Origin: SAR202 cluster bacterium
GTDB lineage: Bacteria > Chloroflexota > Dehalococcoidia > UBA3495
Assembly (NCBI GenBank): GCA_009392075.1
Contig: VFHG01000032.1
Location: 1-5,782 of the forward strand
Direction of reading: 5' to 3'
DNA length: 5,782 bases
Shown here piece after piece: positions 5,482-5,782 of this stretch (positions are counted from its first letter, which is position 1; the number at the start of each line of letters is the position of its first letter). The position numbers and the translations under genes were made by a program. The notes below the pieces were generated by a model. That model did not search any database and had not been told where the DNA came from. It worked only from the letters and a program-made list of their open reading frames with translations.

Positions 5482-5782
5482 ATGTTAATCGGAGTTGTAT
5501 CCGACACCCACGGCTTCTATGACCCGCGCGTTCCCCCGCTGCTTGATGGGGCAGGGCACATCCTGCATGCGGGCGACATCGGCACGGGCCAGATAATAGA
5601 ACAGTTGTCTAAGATCGCGCCGGTTACGGCGGTGCGGGGCAACAACGACCGTGAAGGCCCGGAGTCGGAGTTCCCGGAGGTGGAGACCATCGAGCTAGGC
5701 GGCTGCCGCATCTATCTGACACACATCGTAAAGGTGCCCAAAGAAGGCGATGAGGTCGGCCTGTCGGCTTATCTTAAGCATG
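5482..5782 (+). CDS. YfcE/MJ0936-type metallophosphoesterase (N-terminal part, runs off the window)
   Basis: One hundred codons are present. The protein begins MLIGVVSDTHG and shows the first calcineurin-like metallophosphoesterase motifs. These are D8-x-H10 (SDTH), D32 in HAGDI, N54 in VRGNND, and H81 in YLTHI. The spacing fits the small YfcE/MJ0936 subfamily of about 160-180 residues; these are dimetal phosphodiesterases with broad in vitro activity and uncertain substrates. The terminal GHxH motif, if present, is outside the window. Most relatives have THG where this one has THI followed by VKVPKEG. The start at 5482 is supported by GAGGG (5473-5477), 4 nt upstream. It is divergent from the DNA glycosylase gene, with about 100 bp between the two starts. 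Confidence 0.85.
   Translation, partial: MLIGVVSDTHGFYDPRVPPLLDGAGHILHAGDIGTGQIIEQLSKIAPVTAVRGNNDREGPESEFPEVETIELGGCRIYLTHIVKVPKEGDEVGLSAYLKH

Overview
The window is about 57% GC by eye and comes from a bacterial chromosome. It carries no mobile elements, CRISPR arrays, tRNA or rRNA. The gene content points to an environmental, probably uncultured lineage: a DUF1800/DUF1501 pair, an NHL-type beta-propeller, an M29-like protein, a divergent Fpg/MutM and a YfcE-type phosphoesterase. The Chloroflexota (SAR202/Dehalococcoidia-like) are my best guess. That is inference from protein style only, since no marker gene is present.

Left half, minus strand (3171 down to 1): a likely operon. A near-consensus promoter (TTGACA, 18 nt, TAGAAT) would start a leader of about 170 nt rich in inverted repeats. 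Then come a DUF1800 gene (2965-1541), a DUF1501 gene (1461-325) and the first 75 codons of a beta-propeller gene (227-1). Each gene has a strong Shine-Dalgarno sequence. The gaps are 79 and 97 nt, and the second holds a perfect 8-bp hairpin. DUF1800 and DUF1501 are commonly paired, and DUF1501 belongs to the alkaline phosphatase/sulfatase fold. Here neither carries the N-terminal export signal usual for DUF1501.

Centre, plus strand (3411-4541): an aminopeptidase M29-like protein in which several canonical metal-ligand positions appear to be replaced. It is transcribed divergently from the DUF1800 operon across a 445-bp intergenic region. It ends tail-to-tail with the next gene, and both stop codons lie in one CTAG.

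Right part: an Fpg/Nei-family DNA glycosylase on the minus strand (5377-4538) with its zinc finger and helix-two-turn-helix intact. A divergent YfcE-like metallophosphoesterase on the plus strand (5482 to the window end) follows. The roughly 100-bp region between them contains a candidate promoter for the glycosylase and a small interrupted palindrome.

Most of the window is recognisable by family. The least explained parts are the DUF1800/DUF1501/propeller operon with its structured leader and the M29-like protein with altered ligands. Nothing here proves a new system.
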